From Nocardioidaceae bacterium (lineage in GTDB: Bacteria > Actinomycetota > Actinomycetes > Propionibacteriales > Nocardioidaceae), in contig JAUJOD010000001.1 in assembly GCA_030447865.1 (NCBI GenBank), positions 544,909-608,908 on the forward strand: DNA of 64,000 bases. The letters are read 5' to 3'. Below the pieces are notes generated by a model. That model ran no database searches. It was not told the DNA's origin and worked only from the letters and a program-made list of their open reading frames with translations. Shown in pieces: positions 54,355 through 63,458 of the stretch. A program made the position numbers and the translations under genes. Position 1 is the first letter of the stretch. Each line of letters begins with the position of its first letter.

Positions 54355-54636
54355 ATGGAGGTCGAGGACTTCTCGGATCAGCTCTTCGGCCGCTACCGCG
54401 CTCTCCGTATCTACAGCGTCATCGCCTCGATGTCAGACAAGTTCACAACCGCCGAGGTGGCTCGTCTGAGCGACGCCGCGGGCCCAGACTGCTCGAAGGA
54501 ACTCCGCAGGCTGGTCGATCTAGGGGTACTTCGCACCGTCGACCGTCGCGGAGCCTACGAGCGCCCCGCGTCCCAGTTCTGGATCGCGATGGGGATGCTC
54601 GCGGAGTACGCGGAGGATGAGCGCCGCGTGCGTTAG
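54355..54636 (+). CDS. Small winged-helix regulator
   Basis: A 93-residue protein. FGRYRALRIYSVIASMSDKFTTAEVARLSDAAGPDCSKELRRLVDLGVLRTVDRRGAYERPASQFW is a winged helix (recognition helix DCSKELRRLVDLG, then a basic wing). GAAGGAG stands before the ATG. It is divergent from the two-gene module and probably controls it through the inverted repeat between them. Confidence 0.7.
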   Translation: MEVEDFSDQLFGRYRALRIYSVIASMSDKFTTAEVARLSDAAGPDCSKELRRLVDLGVLRTVDRRGAYERPASQFWIAMGMLAEYAEDERRVR

Positions 54637-54697
54637 CGCCTCTTTAGCAATCAGCCCAGATCCAGCCGATCGAACAGCGGCTCACCTGCAACTCGCT

Positions 54698-54873
54698 CGT
54701 GCGCGAGGCAGGAGTTGAACCAGAGCGACCTGACGTTCCGTTTCAACGTTTTCGCAGGTCAGAGCGGGTTTCGCCGCTCCCGTTGCCTCCCGTTGAACAC
54801 CGTCTCCAGGTGGGGCGTGCTACACGAGGTAGCACCAGCGCGATGTTGAGTTGATCTCGGCGAAGCCCGCCGG
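54698..54873. repeat. Flanking direct repeat B
   Basis: The second copy of the repeat at 51578-51754, in the same orientation, 3120 bases away. The two copies lie on either side of the metallopeptidase/deaminase module, like the ends of an inserted or transferable unit. The rest of 54637-55078 holds no gene. Confidence 0.8.
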
Positions 54874-55078
54874 CTGAGCTCCAGAGTATCCCGACTTCGA
54901 CCCGTCAGACGAGGGCAGGACTGGCGGGAATCGGACAAATTTCGAGCGAGTGGGGACGTGCTCCGCCCTCGCGTACTGACTTTGGCTGTGCAGCGTGCCC
55001 GTCGGGGACGATGACGCCCACATTGCGGCCGACCTGTCGCGGGAAGAGTTCACGCCCCCGCGTTGCCTTGACTAGCGT

Positions 55079-56557
55079 GTGCACGTGATCACAGGCGACT
55101 TGAAGGCCAAGGTTGACCGCATCTGGGACTCGTTCTGGTCCGGCGGCATCAGCAACCCGCTCGAGGTCATCGAACAGATCACCTACCTGCTCTTCCTGCG
55201 CCGTCTCGACGACCTGCAGACCCTCGCCGAGAAGAAGGCTCGCCTCACCGGCGGGGTGATCGAGGACACCAAGTTCCTGCCAGGGCAGGAGCACCTGCGG
55301 TGGAGCAGGTTCAAGAACCTCGACGCCGACCTTATGTACACGACCGTCGCCACCGAGGTGTTCCCCTTCCTCCAACGGTACGGCGAACAGGTCGGCGGCG
55401 ACGACTCGACGTACTCCGACCACATGAGGGACGCGCGCTTCACGATCCCGACCGCTGCCCTGCTGTCCAAGGTCGTCGACATGCTCGACGACATCCCCAT
55501 GAACGACCGGGACACCAACGGGGACCTGTATGAGTACCTGCTGTCCAAGATCGCCTCGGCCGGGGTCAACGGACAGTTTCGGACGCCGCGGCACATCATC
55601 AAGCTGATGGTGGACATGGTCGCCCCAGAGCCGACCGACGAGATCTGCGACCCGGCCTGTGGGACCGCGGGCTTCCTGGTGGCAGCCAGCGAGAACATCC
55701 GCGAGACGCACCCGACCGCGCTGACCGACGCTACACAGCGCCAGCACTTCCATCGCTCGATGTTCCACGGCTACGACTTCGACTCCACCATGCTCCGCAT
55801 CGGCAGCATGAACATGCTCCTGCACGGCATCGAGGCGCCCGACATCCGCTACCGGGACTCGTTGTCCGAAGGAGCGAGTGCGGTCGCCGAGAAGTACACA
55901 TTGGTTCTCGCCAACCCTCCCTTCGCCGGCTCCCTCGACTACGAAGCGACGTCCAAGGACCTGCAGCGCGTCGTGAAGACCAAGAAGACCGAGCTGCTCT
56001 TCCTTGCGCTGTTCCTCAAGCTCCTCAAGCCCGGGGGCCGAGCCGCGGTCATCGTTCCCGACGGCGTGCTGTTCGGTTCGTCCAACGCGCACAAGTCGCT
56101 GCGCAAGACGTTGATCGAGGACCAGAAGCTCGACGCCGTCGTCAAGCTGCCTTCAGGTGTCTTCCGGCCGTATGCCGGGGTCTCCACCGCGATTCTGTTC
56201 TTTACCAAGACCAACTCCGGCGGCACGGACGAGGTTTGGTTCTACGACGTTCGGGCGGACGGGTTCTCGCTGGACGACAAGCGCAACCCGGTCGAGGTCA
56301 ACGACCTCCCCGATGTGCTGGCTCGCTGGGCCTTGCGGACGACAACCGAACGGCACCGTCCCCGCACCGACCAGTCCTTCTCCGTGTCCAAAGCCGACAT
56401 CGTCGCCCAGGGATACGACCTCTCCCTGAACCGCTACAAGGAGATCGTCCACGACGAGGGCGAACACCGCCCTCCGTCAGAGATCATCGCTGACATCGAG
56501 CAGTTGGAGGACGAGATCGCCAAGGGCCTGGCCGAGCTGAAGGCAATGCTCTCGTGA
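55079..56557 (+). CDS. hsdM: Type I restriction-modification methyltransferase subunit HsdM
   Basis: A 492-residue adenine-N6 methyltransferase. The N-terminal helical domain ([36 protein letters not shown]) binds HsdS. The SAM motif is [13 protein letters not shown] (from about 191), and the catalytic motif is NPPF (about 279). [19 protein letters not shown] and a C-terminal coiled region ([20 protein letters not shown]) complete it. It protects host DNA with HsdS. GTG 55079; its stop overlaps hsdS by GTGA. Confidence 0.96.
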   Translation: MHVITGDLKAKVDRIWDSFWSGGISNPLEVIEQITYLLFLRRLDDLQTLAEKKARLTGGVIEDTKFLPGQEHLRWSRFKNLDADLMYTTVATEVFPFLQRYGEQVGGDDSTYSDHMRDARFTIPTAALLSKVVDMLDDIPMNDRDTNGDLYEYLLSKIASAGVNGQFRTPRHIIKLMVDMVAPEPTDEICDPACGTAGFLVAASENIRETHPTALTDATQRQHFHRSMFHGYDFDSTMLRIGSMNMLLHGIEAPDIRYRDSLSEGASAVAEKYTLVLANPPFAGSLDYEATSKDLQRVVKTKKTELLFLALFLKLLKPGGRAAVIVPDGVLFGSSNAHKSLRKTLIEDQKLDAVVKLPSGVFRPYAGVSTAILFFTKTNSGGTDEVWFYDVRADGFSLDDKRNPVEVNDLPDVLARWALRTTTERHRPRTDQSFSVSKADIVAQGYDLSLNRYKEIVHDEGEHRPPSEIIADIEQLEDEIAKGLAELKAMLS

Positions 56558-57690
56558 GGACGGCCCGGCTGAGCGATGTCGCGAAGCTCGACTACGGGTT
56601 CGCTTTCGATTCGAAGCGGTTCAACAAAGAGGGTCGCGGCTTGCCACTCGTGCGCATTCGTGACGTTGTCCCCGGCCGCTCCGACACGTACTACTCCGGG
56701 GAGTACACCGATCGCTACCTCGTGGAGGACGGCGACTTCTTGATCGGCATGGACGGTCAGTTCAACCTGGCGTGCTGGCAAGGAGGCAAGGCGCTACTCA
56801 ACCAGCGAGTCTGCCGTATCGGCGCCCTCGACGACTCGCTCGACCGTGCCTACCTTGCTCGGTTCATGCCCGCCGCACTCAAAGCCATTGAAGACTCGAC
56901 ACCATTCGTTACGGTGAAGCATCTCTCCGCTGGGGTCTTGGGCGGCGTTCGAGTACCCCTTCCCCCCCTACCCGAGCAGCGCCGCATCGCCGCGATCCTC
57001 GACCACGCCGACGCCCTCCGCACCAAGCGCCGCCAAGTCCTCGCCCACCTCGACGCCCTCACCCAGTCGATCTTCCACGAAATGTTCGGCGACACGCCTC
57101 CGGACGCGACAGTGGGCGACATCGCCGAAATCCAGGGTGGCCTTCAGGTGTCGGCTAAGCGCAGCTCACTCCCAGTTGAAGTGCCCTATCTCAGAGTTGC
57201 GAATGCACACCGGGGCCGGGTGGACCTGAGCGAGGTCAAGACCTTGCGCGCGACCGAAGCTGAGGTCGTGCGTACTCGGCTCGTACCTGGGGATCTGCTT
57301 TTCGTGGAAGGCCACGCGAATCCTATGGAGGTTGGGCGCGTTGCAATGTGGAGTGACGAGATCCCGAAGTGCGTTCACCAAAATCACCTGATCCGGGGCC
57401 GAGTCAACCAGTCTCGCGTGTTGCCGGTCTTTGCCGCCACGTGGCTAAATACCTACGCTGGTGCGGCCCACTTCCGACGGGCAGGTAACACAACCTCAGG
57501 CCTCAATACGATCAGCGCCTCCGTCGTGCGCAGCGCTCCGATTCCGTTGCCGTCGCTAGGGCTTCAGCACCAATTCGTAGCTCGGGCACAGCACGTAGCG
57601 GCCCGACGGACCTCCGTGCGGCGCGCCCTAGCTGCCAACGACGAGCTCTTCGCCTCCCTCCAGTCCCGCGCCTTTCGAGGGGAGCTGTGA
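56554..57690 (+). CDS. hsdS: Type I restriction-modification specificity subunit HsdS
   Basis: A 378-residue protein with two target-recognition domains (about 1-140 and 185-340). Each ends in a conserved spacer helix: LPPLPEQRRIAAILDHADALRTKRRQVLAHLDALTQSIFHEMFG between them, and PIPLPSLGLQHQFVARAQHVAARRTSVRRALAANDELFASLQSRAF at the end. It defines the bipartite DNA target for HsdM and HsdR; the target cannot be predicted from sequence alone. Confidence 0.94.
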   Translation: MRTARLSDVAKLDYGFAFDSKRFNKEGRGLPLVRIRDVVPGRSDTYYSGEYTDRYLVEDGDFLIGMDGQFNLACWQGGKALLNQRVCRIGALDDSLDRAYLARFMPAALKAIEDSTPFVTVKHLSAGVLGGVRVPLPPLPEQRRIAAILDHADALRTKRRQVLAHLDALTQSIFHEMFGDTPPDATVGDIAEIQGGLQVSAKRSSLPVEVPYLRVANAHRGRVDLSEVKTLRATEAEVVRTRLVPGDLLFVEGHANPMEVGRVAMWSDEIPKCVHQNHLIRGRVNQSRVLPVFAATWLNTYAGAAHFRRAGNTTSGLNTISASVVRSAPIPLPSLGLQHQFVARAQHVAARRTSVRRALAANDELFASLQSRAFRGEL

Positions 57691-57693
57691 CCG

Positions 57694-58782
57694 ATGCCAG
57701 TTGAGATGAGGATGTGGCGCATCGATGGCGACCAGCCCCGGCCGCTGACAGCCGCGGTGCTTCCTGCCGAGAAGGATCTCCACCAGTTCCTCGCCCAAGA
57801 CGCTTCGTTGCTTGGTGAGCGGCTCTTGGTCGTCGGGAGTGAAGTGCTGACGCCGTACGGCAAGCGCATTGACCTGCTGGCGATCGATGCCGACGGCAAC
57901 CTACACCTGCTGGAGCTCAAACGCGACAAGACCCCGCGTGAGGTAGTCGCCCAAGCGCTCGACTATGGCTCATGGGTCTCGACCCTGTCGCGCGACCACG
58001 TCATCGACATCGCGACTGGGCATCTCGACGAGCGGTTCGAGGTCGCATTTGAGCGCGTATTCGACAGTCCACCGCCCGACGAGTTGAACGGCGAATTGCA
58101 CCTCACCATCGTGGCGGCCGAGCTGGACGGCAGCTCAGAGCGCATCGTCACCTACTTGCGTGGCTTCGGCGTGCCCGTCAATGCGGTCTTCTTCTCGTAC
58201 CTGGAGGACGAAGGGCGGCGCTACCTCGCGCGGAGTTGGCTGGTCGACGATCAGGTGGTCTCCACCGCGCCGGGTTCGAAGAAGAGCAAGCGCGCGCAGT
58301 GGAACGGTCAGGACTGGTACGTCAACTTCGGCACCCACGGCCGCGACTGGCAAGACGGTCTAGAGGTCGGATTCGTCTCAGCCGGCGGATCGCCGCGTTC
58401 GTCAAGGACGTTGCGCACCATCCCCGTGGGCGACCGTGTCAACGTCTACGTTCCGGGGAGTGGCTATGTCGGGGTGGGGGTGACTCTCGCGGAGGCCAAG
58501 CGGTTCGATTCCGCGCTCATTCAGCGTGACGGCCAATGGGCGCCTCTCGCCAGACAGGAGCTACGTGGAAGCTACCGGCATGCCGCACCCGAGAAGGTGG
58601 AGACAGACGACTTCGCCGAGTGGGTGCTCCCCGTCAAGTGGCTGACCGCCGTTCCCCTGGATGCGGCGTTTAGCGAGCCAGGCCTCTTCTCGAACCCCGG
58701 CACGTCGTGCAAGCTGCGCCAGGAGTTCACGCTGGAACGACTGGCTGCTCACTTCGATCTCGACAAGGACGGCGAGGACTGA
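57694..58782 (+). CDS. NucS/DUF91-like nuclease domain protein
   Basis: A 362-residue protein starting 3 bases after the hsdS stop. The N-terminal part holds a PD-(D/E)XK core: GKRIDLLAIDADGNLHLLELKRDKTPREVVAQALDYGSW (D near 53, then ELK). That is the form seen in NucS/DUF91-type nucleases. A central domain (IVAAELDGSSERIVTYLRGFGVPVNAVFF) and a C-terminal domain with HAAPEKVETDDFAEWVLPVKWLTAVPLDAAF follow. Its position within a type I operon suggests an accessory nuclease or DNA-end binder for the system. Confidence 0.78.
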   Translation: MPVEMRMWRIDGDQPRPLTAAVLPAEKDLHQFLAQDASLLGERLLVVGSEVLTPYGKRIDLLAIDADGNLHLLELKRDKTPREVVAQALDYGSWVSTLSRDHVIDIATGHLDERFEVAFERVFDSPPPDELNGELHLTIVAAELDGSSERIVTYLRGFGVPVNAVFFSYLEDEGRRYLARSWLVDDQVVSTAPGSKKSKRAQWNGQDWYVNFGTHGRDWQDGLEVGFVSAGGSPRSSRTLRTIPVGDRVNVYVPGSGYVGVGVTLAEAKRFDSALIQRDGQWAPLARQELRGSYRHAAPEKVETDDFAEWVLPVKWLTAVPLDAAFSEPGLFSNPGTSCKLRQEFTLERLAAHFDLDKDGED

Positions 58783-58889
58783 TGAGCAACTTCGACTTCA
58801 CGAAGACCAAGCCCGCCGATCTGCGCCTGGCTGCTCGCGCGGCACGCTGCGCCCTGGTGATGAGTTCCATTCGCTATCGGTCTGAGTGA
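58782..58889 (+). pseudogene. Leftover copy of the hsdR start
   Basis: ATG 58782 overlaps the nuclease stop. MSNFDFTKTKPADLRLAARAARCALVMSSIRYRSE is 35 residues, then TGA. The first 19 bases match those at 59759-59777, the true hsdR start. The ORF looks like the first part of hsdR cut short, as if hsdR once followed the nuclease gene directly and the toxin-antitoxin pair was inserted behind a duplicated start. Confidence 0.6.
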
Positions 58890-58968
58890 CCAACTTTCAA
58901 GCGGCGATAGCACGGCCGGGTTCTGCAGGCCCATATCGACAGCGATAACAGTTGGTTACGCTGTGTTC

Positions 58969-59412
58969 ATGGACATCCGAGCGGAGCGGCGGGCCGCTAG
59001 TCTGAGCCAGTCACAGCTGGCTAGGGCTGCAGGAGTCCCGCAGCCAAACCTGTCGGCGTACGAGAACGGTCGCCGGGTGCCCTCTCCAGAGGTACTGGAA
59101 CGGATCAACCGCGCGCTCAGGGGACGACCCTCCGCGCGGGTCAATCAGCACCGAGACTCGATCCGGGCCCTGGTGGCTAAGCATCACGCCGTCGCGCCCC
59201 GGATCTTCGGGTCCGTCGCGCGAGGGGACGACGAGCCCGGGTCTGACATCGACCTGCTCGTCGATTTCACCGACGAAGCGTCACTGCTTGACGAGATCGG
59301 CCTTCGGCTGGCACTTTCCGACCTCCTCCAGGTCGAGGTCGACGTGGTAGGTGCAGACAGTCTCAAGGGCCAGGTACGTGAGCGGGTCCTGCGAGAAGCG
59401 GTGGCGGTGTGA
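58969..59412 (+). CDS. mntA: HTH-MntA fusion antitoxin (nucleotidyltransferase)
   Basis: A 147-residue protein. An XRE-type HTH (LSQSQLARAAGVPQPNLSAYENGRRVPSPEVLERI) is fused to a MNT nucleotidyltransferase domain with GSVARGDDEPGSDIDLLVDF (about residues 81-97, the GS-N9-DxD metal site). MntA-type antitoxins AMPylate a tyrosine of the HepT toxin to silence it. ATG 58969 is preferred over a GTG six bases upstream. It overlaps hepT by GTGA. Confidence 0.9.
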   Translation: MDIRAERRAASLSQSQLARAAGVPQPNLSAYENGRRVPSPEVLERINRALRGRPSARVNQHRDSIRALVAKHHAVAPRIFGSVARGDDEPGSDIDLLVDFTDEASLLDEIGLRLALSDLLQVEVDVVGADSLKGQVRERVLREAVAV

Positions 59413-59762
59413 CGGAGTCGCAACGGAAGGCACTCGACGCGGCCGAGCGCGTTGTCGCCGTTTGCGACGTCCTTGTGGGCTTGGTTCCGTCCGACGTCGA
59501 CGCCTTTGCGGCCGACTTACGCACGCAGTGGGCCGTCGAGATGGGTCTCATCCGCATCGGCGAGGGCGTCAACCGAATCCCCGACGAGGTGCTCGAGCTC
59601 TTTTCCGAGCAGCCCTGGCGGCAGATCATCGCCATGCGCAACTTCGCCGCCCACCAGTACGACGACCTCGACCCCCGGCGAGTGTGGCGCACGGTCACCC
59701 GCGACGTTCCCCGCCTGCGCGCCTACCTCGTCGAAACAGTCATCCCGGGGCTCGAACGATGA
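59409..59762 (+). CDS. hepT: HepT-like HEPN toxin
   Basis: A 117-residue HEPN-domain protein. The RNase motif is RNFAAHQY (R77, H82, Y84), the R-X4-H-X-Y that HepT uses both as catalytic site and as the AMPylated tyrosine. LRTQWAVEMGLIRIGEGVNRIP and PWRQIIAMRNFAAHQYDDLD are the HEPN helices. It should cut RNA unless MntA modifies it. The stop overlaps the ATG of hsdR by ATGA. Confidence 0.92.
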   Translation: MTESQRKALDAAERVVAVCDVLVGLVPSDVDAFAADLRTQWAVEMGLIRIGEGVNRIPDEVLELFSEQPWRQIIAMRNFAAHQYDDLDPRRVWRTVTRDVPRLRAYLVETVIPGLER

Positions 59763-62700
59763 GCAACTTCGACTTCATCCAGAAGACTCTGCCGGCGGTC
59801 CACGCCGACTGCGTGCGTGCGGAGTCCTACGTCTCCAGCGACCCCGCGGCCGCGTGCTTCTACAGCCGGCGAGCGATCGAGCAGCTCGTGAGGCACCTGT
59901 ACGACGTGATGGGTTTGCCCGCGCCGTACCAGAACGACCTCGCCGCTCGACTCAACGACTCGGCGTTCAAGGCGAAGGTCGGAGTCGGGATCACCTCGAA
60001 GCTGAACCTCATCCGACGGGTCGGGAACACCGCTGCCCACGAAGGTAGGCCGATCCAAGCGCAGACGGCGCTCCAGGTGCTGCGCGAGCTCTTCCACGTC
60101 GTGGTGTTCGCCGCCTTCCGGTACTCCACCGACCCGCGAGGTGTGCCGACCAGCAAGCAGTTCGACCCGTCGCTGGCCGCGAAACGCGCACCGTTGTCGC
60201 GACCCGAACTCGTCGCTCTTGCAGCGAAGTTCCGGGCCCAAGACGCTGCGCACGCCAAGGCGCTGGCGGACAGGGACGAGCTGGCAGCGGCCAAGGACGC
60301 CCAGATCGCCGCACTCAAACTGCAGATCGCCACTGCTCAGGCGGAGAACACCGAGCAGGACCACCACGACTACTCGGAAGCCGAGACCCGCCGCCTGATC
60401 ATCGACGTCCTGTTGGCCGAGGCCGACTGGCCGTTGGACCAGCACCGGGACCGGGAGTACCCGGTCTCGGGCATGCCGAACGCTGCCGGCACGGGGTTCG
60501 TCGACTACGTGCTTTGGGGTGCCGATGGCCGCCCGCTCGCGGTGGTCGAGGCCAAACGTACGACTACGAGCCCGCAGGTCGGGCAGCAGCAGGCGAGGCT
60601 GTACGCCGACTGCCTCGAAGCGGAGTTCGGGCGTCGGCCGGTGATCTTCTACACCAACGGCTACCAGTACTGGGTCTGGGACGACGCCGCGTTCAGCGCT
60701 TCCGGGCGGGGCGGCTACGCGGCGCGAGAGGTCCAGGGCTTCTACACCCGCGACGAGCTGGAGCTGCTGATCCAGCGGCGGGAGACCCGGCTGCCGCTCG
60801 CCGGGGCGCCGGTGGACGCAGCGATCGTCGAGCGCTACTACCAGACCAGGGCGATCAAGGCGGTGGGTGCCGCGTTCGACGGCCGGCAGCGCGAGGCGCT
60901 CCTGGTGATGGCCACCGGGTCGGGCAAGACCCGCACCGTCATCGCGCTGGTCGACCAGCTGATGAAGGCCAACTGGGTCAAGCGGGTGCTCTTCCTCGCC
61001 GACCGGACCGCTCTGGTCAACCAGGCCGTCGGTGCGTTCAAGACCCATCTGCCGGGCGTCACCACCGTCAACCTGGTGACCGAGAAGGCGACGGACGGGC
61101 GGGTGTACGCGTCGACGTACCCCACGATCCTGAATCTCGTCAACGAGGTGGAGGGCGGCCAACGCAGGTTCGGACCCGGCTACTTCGACCTCATCGTGAT
61201 CGACGAGGCCCACCGCTCGGTTTACCAGAAGTACGGCGCAATCTTCGACTGGTTCGACTCCTACCTCGTGGGTCTCACCGCGACCCCGAAGGACGAGGTC
61301 GACCACAACACCTACCGGCTCTTCCACCTCGAGGACGGCGTCCCCACCGACGCCTACGGGTTGGACGAGGCGGTGGACGACGGGTTCCTCGTGCCGCCGT
61401 TCGGGGTGTCGGTCGGCACCAAGTTCCTCCGCCAGGGCATCACCTACGCCGACCTGAGCGAGGAGGAGAAGGACGAGTGGGACGCCCTGGACTGGGGCGA
61501 GGACGGTCCGCCGGACGCGATCGACTCCGAAGAGCTCAACCGGTTCCTGTTCAACGAGGACACCGTCGACAAGGTGCTCGCCAGCCTGATGACGGACGGC
61601 TACAAGGTCGCCGGCGGCGACCGGATCGGCAAGACGATCATCTTCGCCAAGAACCAGGCGCACGCCGAGTTCATCGAGCAGCGGTTCAACATCCAGTACC
61701 CCGAGTACGGCGGCGAGCTCGCCCGGGTGATCACCCACCACGCGACGTACGCCCAGAGCCTCATCGATGCTTTCAAGCAACCAGACAAGGCGCCGCACAT
61801 CGCGATCAGCGTCGACATGCTCGACACTGGCATCGACGTGCCCGAGGTCCTCAACCTGGTGTTCTTCAAGATGGTCCGTTCGAAGTCGAAGTTCTGGCAG
61901 ATGATCGGCCGGGGCACCCGCCTGCGCCCGGACCTGTTCGGACCCGGGGAGGACAAGAAGGACTTCTTCGTCTTCGACTCCTGCGGCAACCTCGACTACT
62001 TCAGCCAGGATCTCCCCGGCTCCGAGGGGTCGCTGCAGAGGTCACTCACTCAACGGCTGTTCGAATCGCGGCTCGGACTGGTCGTCGCTCTCGACGACGC
62101 CAGCGCGGCGCCGGAGCTGCGGGAGTCGGCAGCGACGTGGCTGCACGAATTCGTGGCCGGGATGAACCTCGACAACGTCCTCGTCCGCGCGCACCGTCGC
62201 CAGGTTGAGACCTGGACCGACCGCAAGCGGTGGGCTTCGGTGTCCAAGGACGACGCGGGAGAGATCCTCGAGCACCTGGCTGGCCTGCCGTCCGCCGTAC
62301 AAGACCCGGACGAGGACGCCAAACGCTTCGACCTGCTGGTGCTGCGCCGCCAGCTCGCGCAGCTCGACGGGGATGCGGTCACAGCCGAACGGGTCCGCGA
62401 GACCGTGCAGGCCATCGCCGCCGCGCTGTTGTCGAAGCGAACCATCCCATCGGTCGCCGAACAGCTCCCGCTGCTCGACGACGTGGCCGGCGACGAGTGG
62501 TGGGTCGACGTCACGCTCCCGGTGCTCGAAGTCATGCGGCTGCGGCTGCGCGAGCTGGTCCGCTTCGTGGAGAAGACATGGCAGAGCCCGATCTACACCG
62601 ACTTCGAGGACACCCTTGACGACGCCATCCCGGTCGACCTGCCCCAGGTGACCTCCGGGATGAACTGGGAACGGTTCCGCGCGAAAGCGCAGGCGTACCT

Positions 62701-63136
62701 CAAACAGTACGAGAACCACGTCGCCCTGCAGAAGCTGCGCCGCAACAAGCCGCTCACCAACGACGACCTCGACTCACTCGCCGAGATGCTCATCGCTTCC
62801 GGAGGCGACCAGCAGGTCGACATTGCCTGGGTCACCGAACGCGCCGGGGCGCTCGGCCCGTTCATCCGCTCCCTCGTCGGCCTCGACCGCGTCGCCGCGA
62901 CCGAAGCGTTCGCCGCGTACCTAGACGAGACGAAGTTCTCCGTCGAACAGGTGCGGTTCGTCTCCTTGATCGTCGACGAGCTCACCACCAACGGAGCCAT
63001 GGAACCCGCGCGGTTGTTCGAGTCGCCCTATACCGACCATGGCCACGTCGACGTCATCTTCCCGCAGGACGTCGAGGTCATCGTTGAGATCCTTCGCGAT
63101 GTCAATCGCAACGCCCTGCCAGCCGGCGCCGCGTGA
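59759..63136 (+). CDS. hsdR: Type I restriction enzyme endonuclease subunit HsdR
   Basis: A 1125-residue protein. Residues 1-120 are a DUF4145 domain (MSNFDFIQKTLPAVHADCVRAESYVSSDPAAACFYSRRAIEQL). The PD-(D/E)XK nuclease has D249 and E264 with K266 (FVDYVLWGADGRPLAVVEAKR). The SF2 motor has Walker A ATGSGKT (385-391), DEAH at 482-485, and motif VI in QMIGRGTRLRPDL. A long C-terminal helical domain binds HsdM. ATP-driven translocation precedes cleavage of unmodified DNA. Its ATG overlaps the hepT stop. Confidence 0.96.
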   Translation: MSNFDFIQKTLPAVHADCVRAESYVSSDPAAACFYSRRAIEQLVRHLYDVMGLPAPYQNDLAARLNDSAFKAKVGVGITSKLNLIRRVGNTAAHEGRPIQAQTALQVLRELFHVVVFAAFRYSTDPRGVPTSKQFDPSLAAKRAPLSRPELVALAAKFRAQDAAHAKALADRDELAAAKDAQIAALKLQIATAQAENTEQDHHDYSEAETRRLIIDVLLAEADWPLDQHRDREYPVSGMPNAAGTGFVDYVLWGADGRPLAVVEAKRTTTSPQVGQQQARLYADCLEAEFGRRPVIFYTNGYQYWVWDDAAFSASGRGGYAAREVQGFYTRDELELLIQRRETRLPLAGAPVDAAIVERYYQTRAIKAVGAAFDGRQREALLVMATGSGKTRTVIALVDQLMKANWVKRVLFLADRTALVNQAVGAFKTHLPGVTTVNLVTEKATDGRVYASTYPTILNLVNEVEGGQRRFGPGYFDLIVIDEAHRSVYQKYGAIFDWFDSYLVGLTATPKDEVDHNTYRLFHLEDGVPTDAYGLDEAVDDGFLVPPFGVSVGTKFLRQGITYADLSEEEKDEWDALDWGEDGPPDAIDSEELNRFLFNEDTVDKVLASLMTDGYKVAGGDRIGKTIIFAKNQAHAEFIEQRFNIQYPEYGGELARVITHHATYAQSLIDAFKQPDKAPHIAISVDMLDTGIDVPEVLNLVFFKMVRSKSKFWQMIGRGTRLRPDLFGPGEDKKDFFVFDSCGNLDYFSQDLPGSEGSLQRSLTQRLFESRLGLVVALDDASAAPELRESAATWLHEFVAGMNLDNVLVRAHRRQVETWTDRKRWASVSKDDAGEILEHLAGLPSAVQDPDEDAKRFDLLVLRRQLAQLDGDAVTAERVRETVQAIAAALLSKRTIPSVAEQLPLLDDVAGDEWWVDVTLPVLEVMRLRLRELVRFVEKTWQSPIYTDFEDTLDDAIPVDLPQVTSGMNWERFRAKAQAYLKQYENHVALQKLRRNKPLTNDDLDSLAEMLIASGGDQQVDIAWVTERAGALGPFIRSLVGLDRVAATEAFAAYLDETKFSVEQVRFVSLIVDELTTNGAMEPARLFESPYTDHGHVDVIFPQDVEVIVEILRDVNRNALPAGAA

Positions 63137-63458
63137 TGTCCGCCCCCAACGCGGTGCTGAACTCAGCCTCGCAACACCGTCTACGTATCGCTCACGCCGC
63201 GCGACTGCGAATGCGCCGCAACTGCAGCGACCTCCCCACCGATAGCTGCAGCACTGTCGAGCATCAACGAGCACTAACGACGCTGCGGAGATCTAGTCCT
63301 CAGTTGCCTCTGCAAGCCCCCCCAAATCGTCGGCACGCATGCTACGAAAGTCGTAGATGGGGTCGCCCGTGATCGGGTGGCTGACGTACGGTCTTAAGAC
63401 CGTCCTCGCTCGGGAGCCGATGACGCGTGAGCTACCGCCGGAGACCGATCGCTTCCTC
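63137..63458. other. Gap after hsdR with a C-terminal-like ORF fragment
   Basis: No complete gene is visible. A minus-strand frame from about 63490 to a TAG at 63293 ends SHPITGDPIYDFRSMRADDLGGLAEATED, which looks like the tail of a real protein whose front is now in the duplicated area. Only a TTG start is available. The stretch is otherwise empty. Confidence 0.4.

Noticed and set aside
59351-59758. An upstream extension of hsdR to 59351
   Set aside because: The extra codons lie in another frame over mntA and hepT and are arginine-rich. The ATG at 59759 fits the DUF4145 start and overlaps the hepT stop.
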